Shown here piece by piece: positions 31,299 through 45,500 of a DNA stretch of 64,000 nt. Made by a program: the position numbers and the translations under genes. The DNA is taken from assembly GCA_030685235.1 (NCBI GenBank), contig MU839187.1, forward strand, positions 92,536 to 156,535, written 5' to 3'. Position 1 is the stretch's first letter; the number at the start of each line of letters is the position of its first letter. The notes below the pieces were generated by a model. It had not been told where the DNA came from. It saw nothing but the letters and a program-made list of their open reading frames with translations, and ran no database searches. This DNA is from Copromyces sp. CBS 386.78 (taxonomy: Eukaryota > Ascomycota > Sordariomycetes > Sordariales > Sordariaceae).

Positions 31299-33700
31299 AG
31301 GTACCTTGGGGCCGGGCATGTTTGAGGCATGGGACTGATGCGCTGGATATTCATCGATTGCTTTGATCAAATGGGCAGGTGCAAGATCGAGAAATGACGG
31401 GATAAAAGGACGGGACTGTTACCCTTGGATTTGACTGTCAGTCGGCTCCCGTCGGGTCTCATCCTCCCTCCATCCAAGAGAGGCAGGTACGTGATATCAT
31501 CGAGTGTCTGACCCTTCCCAACTTGGGTACCAGGTGCGTGCAATTCAGTCTCGGAGAGTTTTAACTGAATAAGATATTATCTTAACAGTCTCCCCAGTGA
31601 TCCACACGTATTTTCAATAGTGCAATAACGCGCCCTCCCGATAGTGATAGCGAGTCAGAGTGCCCTCTGGTTCGCAAAACGGGAAGGAAAGAATGGCCAA
31701 AGAACCAAGCATACCGAGGAAGGACACCAGATCTTCCTCCGTCAATCTCATAGCAACTGCCTCAAACCATTCAGCACATACTTGTACGAGTCCCAGTTTG
31801 TTGGCACGTTATGACCGGCCACCCGGACCGAGTATCTGCCAGCTGCTTGATGCCGTTCATCCATGTTGACTTGATGAGGCATCCAAGCCGTTACCCGCAC
31901 ACTTTGGTCATCGCTCCGAGCCCACTCGATGCACGACTGCGGCATCAAACAGTTTCAGCCATGCATACCTACAGTATCGAGGCTGCGTCCCATCAAATGA
32001 GCTAGGTAGTATCATGGTCTGGTCCTTGCCTGGTCCTGGCCTAGGTACTGTAGCCTGTTGGCTACATGGAGCTTTGAGGGTCTACGTGCTCATCAACCCG
32101 GACGCATCATGGTATTTGGTTGGTGACCGGTCGAGATGTATTGGTGTCGTGGATGTAATGCACTTGGCTGCGCAGGACCCTTCGTCCCTAAAACAGGCTC
32201 CAATACCCTTACACCGATGGCGCCCAACTTCGGTTGATCAAGCGTGAGCTGTCATTTGCAAAGCCAGCATCGTGAAGCCTCGTCTTCGAGTTAATGCAAG
32301 ATAATGGAAAGATAATGGAAGCCCGATGGGGTGGGTGATGGCTAATGATGTTCATTAATACATCTGGAGGACCGATCAGATGTAGCGCTAACAGGATCCG
32401 CGGGTTTTTGTCTGGCCATATAAATAGTGCACTAACGCCATCGGCTGCGTGCCAGTATATCCCTTCAGAAAGAGAGCAAAACAATGCAGCGGCGGCAGTC
32501 AAAGAGATATTCTTGTATGGCTCGCCCATTTGATGCAGCATCGTCGGTACAAGTAGAAACGGAGACAAATGTGCGCGATATGGTGAAACAAAGGAAACAA
32601 ACCGAATGGAGCTGAACAACCTAAGATTATGATGGCGATTGATCATTCATATTGCGGTTGTTGTTTGGCACAGGAAGAGAAACCAGATATGCATGCATGC
32701 ACTGACCGCCGCTGGAAGGTTCATCGAATTTTGGCCAGGTGCAGCCGTATCTGATTGACTGCAACATTCACGGGGTTTACGATAGCACAGTAACACTTCA
32801 TAGCGTGCCTGCCCTGCCCTGCCTTGCCCGTCACATGACCAAACCCCGCCCGCAGGGGTTCCTGGCTTCCTGCCTGCAGACAAACCCCAGAGGTCGGGTC
32901 TCCTTCCTCTTCGTCATCACCATCGTCACCAATCCTCGATATTCAATTTTAAAGCAACAGCAGGAAACTCTTGTCCGGTCAGCTGCGAAGAAGGAGGGAC
33001 CGATGGAAGCACTCACCAGGCATGAAATTCATTCACAGCCGATGACATCCAAAGAAGGCCAGCAAACAGCAGTTACACCTTTCAGTTAGAAGCTTGGTAT
33101 CACGCGCACTCACATTCCTTGACAGCAACTTCAAGGACGGACACCGGAGGGCAGCATAAGGGCAAAGAAAGGCCTTCACGAACAACGGGCAGTTACCTCT
33201 ATGTATCTGCATTCTTCTGCTCATACTACACACTCGTAGCAATGCAAGAAAGAAGCGTGGCGATTAAATCAAGCGGCGGCGGAACATGGAATGGTTTGTG
33301 ATGAATTCATAAAGTGGTATTAACGATTGATCCTCGCAGGTATCTATCTCCACCTGTATTTTTCTTTTTCGCTCTTGGTCATGTCATATCATGTCATGGC
33401 ATGTCATTCAATCTCATGCTAATCGTGGCTTGATGCAAAATCCGTCAGCTATCCATGTGAAAGCAGACAAGGGTATGTGACAAGAAATGGGAAATGTGGT
33501 GATATGTACTGATGATGGATGGTATCCCAAAACCAGTACGTATGTGAATCCGAAGTTGGTTCCTTCCTTCTTCTCTCCTTTCCGTTATCCTCCTCTTCCA
33601 ACTATCAACCATCCCCTTCATCCCCCCCTCTAATTAACAATCCCTCCCGCTCCGCCTCTCTCTTGTCGTTGTCATGGTGGTTGTCAGGAGACATTGTTCT
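31299..33700. other. Intergenic region, no gene seen
   Basis: This is 2.4 kb between the convergent STAND-like gene and the giant glycosyltransferase. Only short overlapping frames occur. It probably contains long 3' untranslated regions. No repeat was found. Confidence 0.6.
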
Positions 33701-36700
33701 CTAAACAATATCCCGCTGACTAACCATACTAACTCTCCCGGAGCTCAACCCGCTCGGCCCTGCGGCACTACCCGTACCACCCAACGTCGTAACCGTCAAC
33801 CTCGACAATTCCCTTGCATGCTGCGGCCTATTCTTACTTAGCCTCCTGCCGGACCTCTGCCCATTATAACTGCTCCGACTCGTCGAGTTCTCTACCCTGT
33901 ACTCATCCCACGCCTCGCTTCCACCATAAATCACGGTGCTCTCGCCATCGTACTCGCCCGTCTGCGTTCCCTGGACCGAGTGCCCCATGGTCCTGACCTC
34001 GCTTCTGCGCACTAAAGCGCGACGACGCATGAGACCGGGGTCCCGACGCATCTTGGCCATGTGCCACTGCACCCAGTACATCTGCTCGTGCTCGCGCAGG
34101 TATCGCTCACCGTGGAAGCCCTTGAGGACGACATCGCGCGTGAGCATACCGAGCTTGCGACGGGCGTCGGTCTTCTCGTGCATGCGCTTGGTGAGGAAGG
34201 CAACGTCGGTGGGAGTCAGAGTGTCGGGCAGCATGAGCGAGGGAAGGACGGAGCCGCGCTTGTCGACGTCGCCGGCGAACTTGGCCCAGGGACCGGCCAT
34301 GGCAAGCATGGAGACCTGGGCGCGAGCGAGACTGACCGGGTCGTTGGGCGGGACGACTTCGCCGTAGGCGACAGACGGGTTGTCGGGGTCGGTGAGGACG
34401 AGAGCGGTGGCACCGACGGCGGTGGCGACGACGGGGACACCGGCTAGGGCGGCTTCGCCGACGGCAAGCGGGAGACCTTCGGAAAGAGACGAGTTCATGA
34501 AGAGCCAGGCATCCTTGAGAATCTCTTGCGGTTTACCGAAGCCCTTGAGGATGACGTGCTCGGTGAGCTTGCAACCCTCAATCAACTTGGTCATGTTGAT
34601 GGCGTACTCGGGCTCGCGGTCCTTGGCGCCGTAGATGAGGAGGCGGTACTCCTTAAAGCCGTACTGGTTGACGATAACATCGGCAGCGCGGATGGCAGTG
34701 CGGATGTCCTTGATGAACTGCACGTTGGACAACATGACCACGGTGGGCGTCGTGGTGCGGACTTCATCGACGGGCTTGAACGCGTCCATGTTGCTGACGC
34801 CGTTGACGATGGGATCAATCTTGCGAGCGAACTTCTTCTCGTGGCCGATGCGGTTGGTGTCGGTGCCGAGCGAGGTCTCCCAGATGGGGTTGAAGAAGGA
34901 CGTGCAAGGCAAGATGACATCGGCGTGGAAGTAGGCGAGCTTCATGGCCAGACCAATACCAGCCAGAACCATGGACTGGACGGGAATGGGCAGGGTCGAC
35001 TGAGCAGGGCTGAGGTTGAGGCAGCACTCGCGCCAGAGAATGGCGTGATCCCAGATACCAAAGGTGGCGCCGCGCTGGTACTTGAGGAAGACACCAAACA
35101 TGGAGCTGATACCGTGATGCGTGCTCTGGAAGACCCTGGGGCAGTCCTCGGGGGTCTGGACGGCGTAGATGAAGAAGTACGACGAGAAGATGGCAAGCGA
35201 ATCACGGAAGTCCGACATGGTAGGCTGCTGAACAGCGAGGTTCTCCTCGGGATCAGCGATATCCGGATCATCGTACTTGATGAGCCAAGCCTCAGCCCAC
35301 GCGGCAGCGACCTCCTTGGAGTTCCAAGTCTTGTTGTAATCCTTGCGCTCAAAGTACTGGAACATGTCCAAGGTGGCGTTGCTGTAGCGGTACATATCAG
35401 ACTTGGAGATGTGGCGCGAGCGAGCACCCTTGACGAAGAGACGGAGCAGCGGGATGAAGGTGTCAACGACGTCGCGATCGATATCAGTGCGGACAATCTT
35501 GTCTTCGACCTGCATCTCGAGGAGATTCTCGATGAGACCATGGTTGGGAACACGACCGTCCAACCCCCAGAGAGGAACGACCTTGAGCGACTGAACATTG
35601 CGTTCGACCTGGAAGCGCGGGATACCGTACTCGTTGGCAGACTCAGCCAAGACGTGGTTGCGGATGGTCGTATGACCGTTGACAAGATCGCGACGGCAGT
35701 TGGAGACACCACCAGGAGACTCGGGCCAGCATCCGATATCGTTGAAGATGACCGAGATACGGTTCTCCGAGTCATTGAAGCAGTCCTGAGGCCTGGTGGT
35801 GATCTGGTTGGCATCCTTGCCGAGACCCATGGCGTACAAGTCGGCAGTCTTAATCGGCAACATGCAGAGTTCACCGACGTGCTTCTCAATCTCGATAGCA
35901 GCGGCAATCTGGTCAATGTCTGCGTCGAGGATCATGCGTGCCTGAGAGAGCTGACCACTGTTTCTGGCAGACCAGTACCGGCGGAGAAGAGGTTCCTCGC
36001 GGAGAATGAGCTCATCCATCCAGCAGGAAGTGACCGCATCGAGAGTACCGGACTTGCGCCAGATATCCCAGAGCTCGGTACGCAACCACCATGTGGGAAC
36101 AGGGCGGTAGATGGACTTTTTGCGCATGGAGAACCAGGACATGGGGTTGAGGCGAACGGCGAACGAGTGGGTCTGCTTGAGGTTCTTGGCCATGCGCTCG
36201 ACGGAAGAGCGGCGGTGGTAGATGAAGAGGTCGTCATCCTCGAAGGAGACATCGGTAGGCCTCTGCAAAAGGACGTCCTCATGCTCAAAGATGCGGGGCG
36301 GGCGGTCGACGGTGATCTGTCTGCCGTTCTCCTCCATGTAGGTGGTCTCAACGGGGTCGCGACGATGGGGGTAGGTGATGACCGTGGTGAAGGTTCTGCC
36401 GTAGGTGCTGCGGTCGACTTGGCCGACGCGGTCGGAAGGAGTCCAGTTGCACTCCTCGACCTTGTCCTTGGGAGGAGTACCCCAGTAGACGGTCAAGACG
36501 AAGGGGTGGTCGGCCTTCAGCTCGTACTCAGCCTTGAGCACATCCTGAGAGCCCTTGGGACTGGACTTGTAGAAGTAGCGGAAAGAATACTCGACGTCGC
36601 CGAACTTGATGATACCGTGAGAGATGCGACGTCTATCGTCGTAGTGGCAGCGCTTGACGGTGGTGCCATCGACCACGTACTTCTCGGTCGGCCGTCTAGA

Positions 36701-39700
36701 CTTGTTGCCCTCACCGTAGGTGAAGGATGAGAGAACCTCGTCCTTGCCCTTCTTGACAGACTTGGTGATGAGACGGTAGGTGTGATCGTAAACAGCAGTA
36801 GCAACAGGCTGCGTCTTTTCCTCCGGAGCCTCCTTGAGGTGGCCCTCATAGATGTTCAGCATCAGCTTGCCGTACTCGTTGAGCTTGGCAAAGCCAGTAA
36901 GAGCCCTTCTGCGCATGACCACGACGATACGGTTCTTGTACAAAGTCCTGGGCGTTCCCTTGCGAGCCAAGCGCCAGATCTGCACGAGGGCCTTGTGGTG
37001 GAAGATGAGAATCATGAAGATCCAGGTATCGCGGATCTGGAAGCACAACTGCCAGAGACCAAGGATGAGCCACATGAGGGCCTTGCGAATGCGAGGCATC
37101 TTGCGGAGGGAGTACCACAGCTCGCGCTCGACGTTGGAACCGGCGCCCGAGATGATGGCAACCCACTTGACGAAGTTGATGGGGAGGTAGAAGAGGATCT
37201 TGTAAGTCCAGTGCAGATGCTTGCCCTTCTTTCCGTTATCCATGAGGGGCGAGGTCTCCTGGCTCTCGCTGTCGGGTTCAGGCAAGTAGCAGAGGGTGTC
37301 GGTGGAGGTGTTGAAGGCAGAGTTGTACATCATGACGCGCTCGCCAGCCATCAGGTAGAGCTCCAGGCAGAGCTTGACGTGGAAGTTGCTGCAACGAAGA
37401 TCGACGCCCTTGTCTTCCATCCAGGCGGGGAAGTCGCGAGATTTCGAGGCAGACATGCCCTGGATACGGGAGAGGATGGTCTCCTGGACGGGACGAGGAA
37501 GGGAAACCCACTCGGAATCGATGCTGGTCTCGAGGCAGAGATGCTTCATGAGCTCCTGGTTGGTCTGCTCGCGGATCCTATAAAGACCCTGTCTGTCCTC
37601 AGTAGCAAGCTGGAAGGCGATTCTCTTGGAAACAGTGAAGAACCGGTCAGCACCGGATATGATGTGCTCAGCCTGAACAGCCTTGGCAGTATCCAGGCCG
37701 ATGATGCCGCGGGCAATGTGGTAGAGAATAGCTTCGCTGATCATGCAAGCGAGGAGAGGCTGCCACGTCGCCAGGTTGGCTTCCTCTTCAGGGAGGAAAC
37801 CAGTAGTGATGTGTAACTCGTCGTCCTTGAGCTCACTGAAAGAGACGCATTCACTGAGACCAGCATCCAAGAAAGTACCGCGAGGGCAGACAGTGACGCG
37901 AATCTTCTCATTCAGCCACATAGCCAACGCAGTGTTAAGGACATCTTCCCTCCAGGAAACCGTCTCCGAGTTACCGGGGAAGTTGCTCTGACCGTCGCGA
38001 AGGGTCTCAGAGACCGAGCGAGCCAAGGGCGTCTCTTGCTTAGCAAGGAGCAGGTCTCCAGGAAGATCCTTGACCTGAGCGGGCTTTCTGCCAGTGAACG
38101 AACTCTCAGAGTGACCGATCTTGTGCTGCTTCCAGGTGTTGGGTTTGTCGCCGTTGGCACCATCCTCCTTGAGGTCCATCTGCTTCGGCTTCCTGATGGC
38201 CCAGTACGAGGTAGACACGGCAGCGAAGACGGAGGCGACGCAGAGGCCGATCACGTTGACGGAGACGATCTTGCCCTCGGGCATCAGGTAGAGCAGGCAG
38301 CCAACAATGAAGCCGATGACGGCGGAGACGAGGATGGAAAGAACGTGGGCGCGGACGCTGGTGGTAAAGCAGCGGTTGAACTGGAAGATCATAACTCCAG
38401 TGTAACCGAGGCAGTACAGGTAGTAGAGCGCCAGAATCTGGGACTCCTCAACAAACAGCCACACGAAGATGGTGGTCAAGCCAAAGGTGGCCAAGAGCCT
38501 GGTAGCGAGGGTTAGGATCGCGCCAAAGTACCTGTTTCGGCGACTCTGTTGCCACTTCTGCCTGAGGGCGAACAGCCCGGCGTCGCTAGAGAGGATGCCC
38601 TTGGGAAGATCGTAGCTGAACTGCCAGTACTTCTTGAGGGTGATGTCAAGGACCATGATGGACAGACAAAAGTAAAGGATGGCAAAGCAGATGGCGTAGC
38701 GCGAAGTGAAGCTAGAGAACATGTTCGAATTACCGCTGCCAGACATGATGATGCTGACCCATCGATCCATCAAGCAGACGAGGAAAAGGCCAATGTTCTG
38801 GCCGATATCGTAGCGAGCCTGGCGGAAGAGGAAGAAGACGCTGTGCTCCTTAAGACCCTGGGACATCTGGAGACGCTTCTTCTGGGCCTCGGTGAGCTGG
38901 GCAAACCAAGGAGGCGAGAAGACATCGACAACCTCCTCAGGAGGACCGTCCATGCGAAGGATCCAGTTGATGTAGGGCAAACCCTCGGCAACCTTGTGGA
39001 CCAAAGCATCGGGAGCAGTTCCCAAAATGCGGCCCTGCTGCTTCTTGACAGCATCACGGAAAGCCTGGAGAGCAAGCTTCTTGTTCTCGCCCGCGTTGGG
39101 TTTCTCGCTGGGGCTTGCAACTGAGTTCTGGCTCATCCGGTGCTCATACCAGGAGTGGATGTCAGCCTCAGTGAACTTGGGAATGTTGGTGAGCCAGCCC
39201 ATCCACTCGTGGCACAGCTTGCGGTATTGGAAGATGAGCGACACAAGGAAGCCGTATCCGACAGACAGGTAGATCGCGATGTCCTTGCCGTTGACGAAAG
39301 ATGAAAGGGCAGGCGAGATGAGAAGCAACGGGAGGGTTCTCCAAAGAACGCTGCGGCCCGAAGTCAAGGGGCTTCCCTCCTGGTGCATGGTAGCCATGAT
39401 ACCGAGGATGTTGAGGTAGGTTGCGAGAAGCACGAGGTATCCGAAGAAGACGAGACCAGCGTAGACCGTAGTCTTGACGGTGAAGATGATGAAGCCGACC
39501 AGACCAACCAACAAGGTCAATACGAAGCCACCCGAGAGGCGCTGAACGTGGAAGAAGACCATATTGGTGTACGCGAAGTTGCAGAGGTAGTAGTTGCCGA
39601 TACTGCCAACCCAGCCGGTAACACCAGCAGAGATAAGCAGAGCGATCAAAAGACCGTAGCAGGCAGCAAGGAGGTTGTCGTCTCCCATGTAGGCGGTCAT

Positions 39701-42527
39701 GAACAGACCACGACCGACAAAGGTGAGCAGGATAATATCCAGGATGGCGGGCATGCAAAAGATGGACAGGGCGCCAAAGTCAGCAAGCTTCTCGCGGAAG
39801 TAGCTGAGCTTCATGCGGTCCCTAAAGCCGCGGCGAGCGGGATCCTCGTACTCATCACCAGGCTCTCTCTGAGAAGGCTTGGGCTTGGCATATACTGTCA
39901 TATGGCCATTGCGGTCGCCATCATCCGTAGGAGTGGGAGGGGGGTTCTGATGAAGGTAGGCGGTGTACTGGTCGTAGATGATCTTGCCAAGGGCACGCGG
40001 ATGCATGCCGAAGAAGGCCTCGCACTGGGAACCGAGCACCCACAATTCGGCGAAAACAGCTGCTTGATCAGGCTGAGAGAAAAGGGGGCAGTGATCGGTG
40101 GCCTCGAGGTAGACATCCTCAAGGGCGAGCTTGCGAACAGTGGTAAAGAACATGAGAGCGATCAAATCAGTGTTGACATCAACAAACTTGTTGTCATGGT
40201 ACTGGTTCATAGGATCCAAAGCATGTGCCAGGGGGTTCCTGATGGCGTTGAGCGCATCAACATTGCCAGCGTAGAGGGATTGACGGGCACTCTGATCGAT
40301 TCTTTCAGCAAGAGCCACGAGGCCATCAGCGGAAGGAAGGAGAGTAGCACCCTGGCGGCCGAACTCGGTCAGTCTCCGCTCGAGGAGGTCCCTCATAGAG
40401 ACCTTGCCCTCGAGGTAAAGGCGGCAGTGAGCATCGTTCCAGGCGATGGTAGAGGACTCATCCAGGAGAACAGCGCGGCAGTAAGCCTCCATAACGATGC
40501 GGAAGGGATGCGTCAAGCGGCTAACTTGCAGCTGCTGCAAGAAGAAGAGAACCTCGGAAGGAGAGCACATGTTGATGGCAGTCTGGATGCTGGTAGGCAA
40601 AGGCAGATCGGAGCCCATGTTGTTCTCCAGACGCAGCTCCTCCTCGTACCTGTCCACACGGGCAACGCCATTGTGAGCCAGCCAGACGTGGAGAATGGTT
40701 GCGACATCACTGGGGTTGCTGCGCGAAATGAAGATGTCGACGTCGCCATCCTCCGAGCGAGGAACCGAGATACCCCAGAAGTGAGCCTCGCCATCGGGAA
40801 GCTTGAAGCCGGTATCGAGGCCCTTGTAGACGCAAACCTTGCCCTCGACAAGGCCCTCAACAAGAGGAGTGAACAGGTGAGGATGCGCGGTCTCCTGCTG
40901 GAAGTTGCGATAAGCCATAACAAGCTTATCGACCTCGGCAGGACGCAGCCTCTGCAGCATGTTCAGATCGCGCAGATGGGTCTGCGTCGCCAAGATAGCC
41001 TCGAACTGCATGTCGGTTGCCGACGCAGTGAGTGGGATGCAACCCAAGGCTGAGAGCGCCTCGCCTCTGTGGTCGCACTCCCAGAACTCGTCCCTTGCAG
41101 GCGCCACCTCGCGATAGGGGGGCGGGAAGGAGAGCTCTGGCTCGTCAGACCACCACTCCTGCTTTTCTGTCGTTTGCTCAACGGGCTGCAACAGCTTCTT
41201 GACGTCAGGGACAATTGACGCGATTCTATCAATGTCAAGTCTCGAAGTCTGGTCAATAAGCTCATTATCATCTCCCACATAAACCTTCTTCTTTTGCTGC
41301 AACCACGCGGTTTGGAGCTGTAACAGTCTCGTTAGCTATCATTCTTGTCGCTGATTGAATGCACTGACCAGGGCAACTCACATCAGAAGTCTCAGGCTTT
41401 CGCAGATACTCAAAGCCGCTCACAGGAGGCTGGGTCATCTTCAGACCACTCGCCACATGTCTAGGGCCATGCTGATAAACAGCCTCAAAATGGCTCGCGA
41501 CCTTCTCACCTCTGCACACAACAGCCACAGAAGGCTGCTGTTCCCAGAGATCGTGAAAGGCAACGAAGAAGTGCGGGCGCTCTATCCTCTCCTTGGCACA
41601 CTTGTTCATGAGCTCCCTCAACTTCTCCGAGCGGAAGTAATCCCGCCTGTCGCCATTGGGCAGGATACAGGCATTCTCAACGATGACGCCCACCAGGTCC
41701 GAGAAGTCGATGTTTTTAACAAACTCGGTCTCATCCTCAAGCCCGAGGTTAAGGACGATCGGCACCGCCCGCTGGCTAAGCCGGGCAAACAGACTCGCCG
41801 CCGTCTCCTCATCCTCCTTGGCAAGGTCGGCTATCTTCAAGACTACCCCGGAGACGTCATCGCTTAGGATGAAGTCGGAAATATGCGTCTCCCACGCCGG
41901 AAGATCGGCAGGGGAAACGTCCTGAGCGTCAACCAACCCAAGGCGAATGATGTCCTGGGTTGGGGAAGCTTGAAGGGGTTGGAAAGGGGTAGGGTCCGTG
42001 CACGACGGTAATGGACTGATGTAAACAGTGCCCCCTACTAATTGCTGGGTGGCGACGCTACCATCGCTTGATACACCGCCATCCAAGAACTGGAAAGTCT
42101 TGGTTGAGGACGGGATCTTGAACTCTGGCCGCGACGGCGGTGAGCCTGGGGTCTTCCTTCCGGATGGTGACTGGCGTTTTCTCCTATTGTAGATGTTAAT
42201 ATCATAGACAATATCATGGATAGGATAGCATTGGGGTGATGGGAAATAGGAGAACGAGATGCTGAGACAGGGGCGAACTTACTTGGTGTAACTGTCTGAT
42301 ATTGACTGACGCAGACGATGGTATATTGTTAGGATCACCGATAGTAGGACGGGAAGAGCCAACCCTACGATTCCCACCATCAATGTGCCCCACTGCCATG
42401 AGGTTCTCAACCTATCTTCTGAAGACAGAATCTTGTTGCAGTAGACGAGACGCGTGGTATCGTTATCGCTGTTGCATATCTGCAGTACTGGGTCCCCGGC
42501 CCCCGGGGGTGGAAAGAAGGAAGCCAT
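33701..42527 (-). CDS. gtb3: Giant membrane glycosyltransferase with C-terminal PelF-like GT4 domain, 2887 aa
   Basis: Three exons: 42527-42283, 42183-41382 and 41317-33701. The introns are 99 and 64 nt, both GT-AG; the joins read SYTK-RKRQSPSG and PETSD-LQTAWLQQKKK. One membrane span lies at residues 27-50, then a soluble domain to about 850. Clusters of membrane helices occur near 860-1065, 1190-1400 and 1730-1795. The GT4 domain lies at about 2200-2780: ISVIFNDIGCWPESPGGVSN, FQSTHHGISS, IVNGVSNMDAFKP and the E-x7-E motif EGLPLAVGE near residue 2630. These resemble PelF, the Pel polysaccharide polymerase. The size, domain order and neighbours match Gtb3/Gt4C of the Aspergillus galactosaminogalactan cluster. 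It is inferred to polymerise UDP-Gal/GalNAc at the plasma membrane and perhaps extrude the chain. The symbol is taken from Aspergillus. Confidence 0.9.
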
Positions 42528-45500
42528 TGCCAGTCAATGGCGATGCCCAATGACGGGAGCAACGGCTATGTGAAACTGATGAAAGACGCAAGGTGTAAAG
42601 GACTGGCCAGGTGGAATCCTATGCAAAGAACATGTGTGGATGTCGAAACAGCAGCAAAGTCCCCGCTGATGGAACCGATTAGGATTAACGATTATGGGAT
42701 GGCGCTCTGTTGCGATGGATGGTGATATGTACAGTAAAAAGCTAGGGAGTGATCATCGCCACGAGGACATGGTATCGTAACGAGAGATGTGCTGAAAGAG
42801 AGCAGGCGGACCAAGAATAAGGCCCAGATAGAAGATAGGAAGGGGTCCCGTCTGCAAGTGATGCTTTGGTGTGAGGCGATGGAAGAAGAGAGGAAGCACT
42901 ACGTTCGAGACAGTGGTTACACTGGACAAGAAGGTTTTCACAGCCTCACAACGTGAAGTTGAAAAATCGGGGAGCCCAAGTCGGTCTCGAGTTCAAGCGG
43001 CACCGGGCGGCGGCCACCTCCATGTCGCCATGCCCGACCCACACCAAACAGAGGGGGTAGTCACAAAAGTTTCCAAAATGAAAGGCTGAGGAACGAGGTC
43101 GACGACGAGGCACGGTAGGGTATCGTATCCCCGACTAGTACGAAACGAACCTCGTGCGCGATGATACCCTGGGGGTGAGCCATCCGCCGAACCGGTGCTC
43201 GGCTGGAAAAGAACAGTCGAGTGCTCGACCGCTTTCCGTTTCGGTCTAGGAATTGCAGGAATATTCCCAATTTGGTACCCTGTAGACGCTCGCCATCGGG
43301 TTGTTTTTTTTACAAAGAGGGATAACTAGTACCCAATTCGTATTTGGATCGTACGCGCCGGGGCCACCGCCTTGTCACCTTACGTGAGCGCCTCATTCGT
43401 TGTCTGTCAGAAAGCTTCATCCACCCTGCGGATCGCACCATATGTATCTGGGCGCCTTAGCGAGTGCTTGGCTGCTTAAGCACTTTTTAGTGTAGGCGTC
43501 TTGACACTCTGGGCCCCCTGGTGCCTTCTGGCCCGTCTACTTTTTCCTATTTCAGGTCGTTTCCCATCCATCCAGCGGCTCGTGCGAGTCTCGAATTCTG
43601 TTGGGCCTGTCGGTGCGCAGTCTGTCGTGGTACTGGAGGCGCAGGTGTAATTTGACGTCTGCCACAAGGAAACCTGGCAACAGGAATGGACGCAGCGAGA
43701 GAACAATTCCTGAATCGGTGGCTCAACCCACTCCCACTGCTGGCGGATACTGGTAGTCTCTGCCTCCGGGACCCCTGTTACGGCAAGGGGGGCATGTTCT
43801 CGAATCCACGATTCCACGAATCCAAGAATAGGCGGATCTTGGCGCGGTGCAAACTTGTGATGCGCTTGGTTGCTCGGAAGCCAAAACGAGCCAACGAGCC
43901 GCATGTCGTAGCAGTACACGTGTACAAGGTTGTCCGACCGGCGGCCGTGTATCGTCGTACCGAGCATGGTAAATACGGGTGTTTCTCCACAGTTCCGAGC
44001 CGTGCAGGGGTCTTCGGCGACGGTGGGGAGACTCACAGCAGCCTAAACCCGCCGGGGATATGGTGTAATCGTAATGCAAGTGTAAAAACACAACTGCAAG
44101 GAAACCGCAAGATCTGATTATGACCCCCGTACGCCTTTTTGAAACCTTTTTGTACGGGATCCAGGACGGCGTTTATTACCTTTGGACATTGTGGTAGCGA
44201 GCGAATCTCCATGTGCCCCGGATGGCTAGCCGCTTTGTGTCAGCGGTAAGGTTTCTGGTTCTTGGGTCCAGATACTGTTGGAAGCCGAGTGTTCTGATGA
44301 CTGAAGCTGCTATCCAAGCGTCAGTGATACAAGGCCACACTATTGATCGAGATGACATGATTACAGTGTGAGTCGGAGCGATGCCATGGCCAGACAGAGC
44401 CAGAATGCTACACAAAATTCTATGCATCGTCACGGTCGGTACAAGGGGTACAGGGGCCACGCCGCGACCCTTCATGTTGCCTTGACAGCGACGTGGGTGG
44501 CTGGCCAGGATAGGAATAGAGCGGCCCTGGAGAGGTGCTCGAGAGGTGCTTGGGTAGGTGGTAGAAACAACCCAACCCACACTGAAAAAAAAAAAAAAAA
44601 AAAAAAATGTTTGGGGGAGAAACTCCAACATCAGCCTGAAGAAAATATTGACGGAAAAAAACCCACAATGATGCCTGGCCAATTCATGCCTCTCCTGTCA
44701 TCGCATTCATGCAGTCAGAGAGCAGCCAAGCTGTGCCCTATGGCCAACAAGGGCCAAGACGTCGTCCTAGCCGTGATCCCGGTAAACGATCCCCCGCCAC
44801 CTCCGCCGCCAGAAGGACGCCACGGACAACCATTCGCCAGTCGATACGGTTACAGTAGAGAAGCACGAGCCAGAGCCTGTCATTGGTTGTTCCAACCTCA
44901 AATGCTCGAGACTTCACTCGATGTACCTTCGTGGCCTTTCATATGGCGTTTTGGTGGTGAGATGAGAGATGCAACTTCCGATGCTGGCTTGTTGCGTTTT
45001 TGTCAAATAGTGTCCCGCTTGTTGTGTGCTCTGCAACTGTATCCCATTTCCATATTTAAACCCAGTCAGATCCAATCCTGTTACACAGTAGGACTGCCTG
45101 GACGAAAGTGAGCAGCACATTGGCCAACCCGCCGGCACCGCAGTCCATCACCACGGACAAGATTACCGGCCCGCTTCGTGTTCGGTAAGTCTCAGTTGCA
45201 AACAAAGCCCAAATAGCCCTCGGGAATAGATTTGCGAGATCACTACAGCAAGAACCCGATTTCAGGTGTGTAGGGTTTCCTGGTTTTCTGATTTCCTGGT
45301 TTCCTGGTTTCCCGTTCCGAGTTCCGTGTTGAAACCCAGGTCTGGGGTTTCGGGAAGTGTACTGTATGTGAGGGTGAAGTGCTCTTTGAGACCCAATGTC
45401 TTGAAATCTGTGATAGTGGCTACAAGAGTAGGCTCTGATTCGACCAAACCTTGTCCTGGTGGCTGCCTCGGTGATGTTCAGAAAGAAGCATGGAAAGCCA

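Noticed and set aside
34526..36730. 734-codon open frame on the plus strand
   Set aside because: It is antisense to the GT4 part of the giant glycosyltransferase; it exists because of strong codon bias on the real strand. It is rich in Val, Asp and Gly and shows no domain.
39383..41053. 556-codon open frame on the plus strand
   Set aside because: Antisense shadow of the same giant gene, with no recognisable motif.
43085..43300. Possible dispersed 5S rRNA gene (GACTAGTAC-like motif)
   Set aside because: Only a short motif agrees; the internal control region and both ends of a fungal 5S gene are absent.
44368..45111. 247-codon plus frame spanning the A run
   Set aside because: It includes a poly-Lys tract from the homopolymer and no domain.
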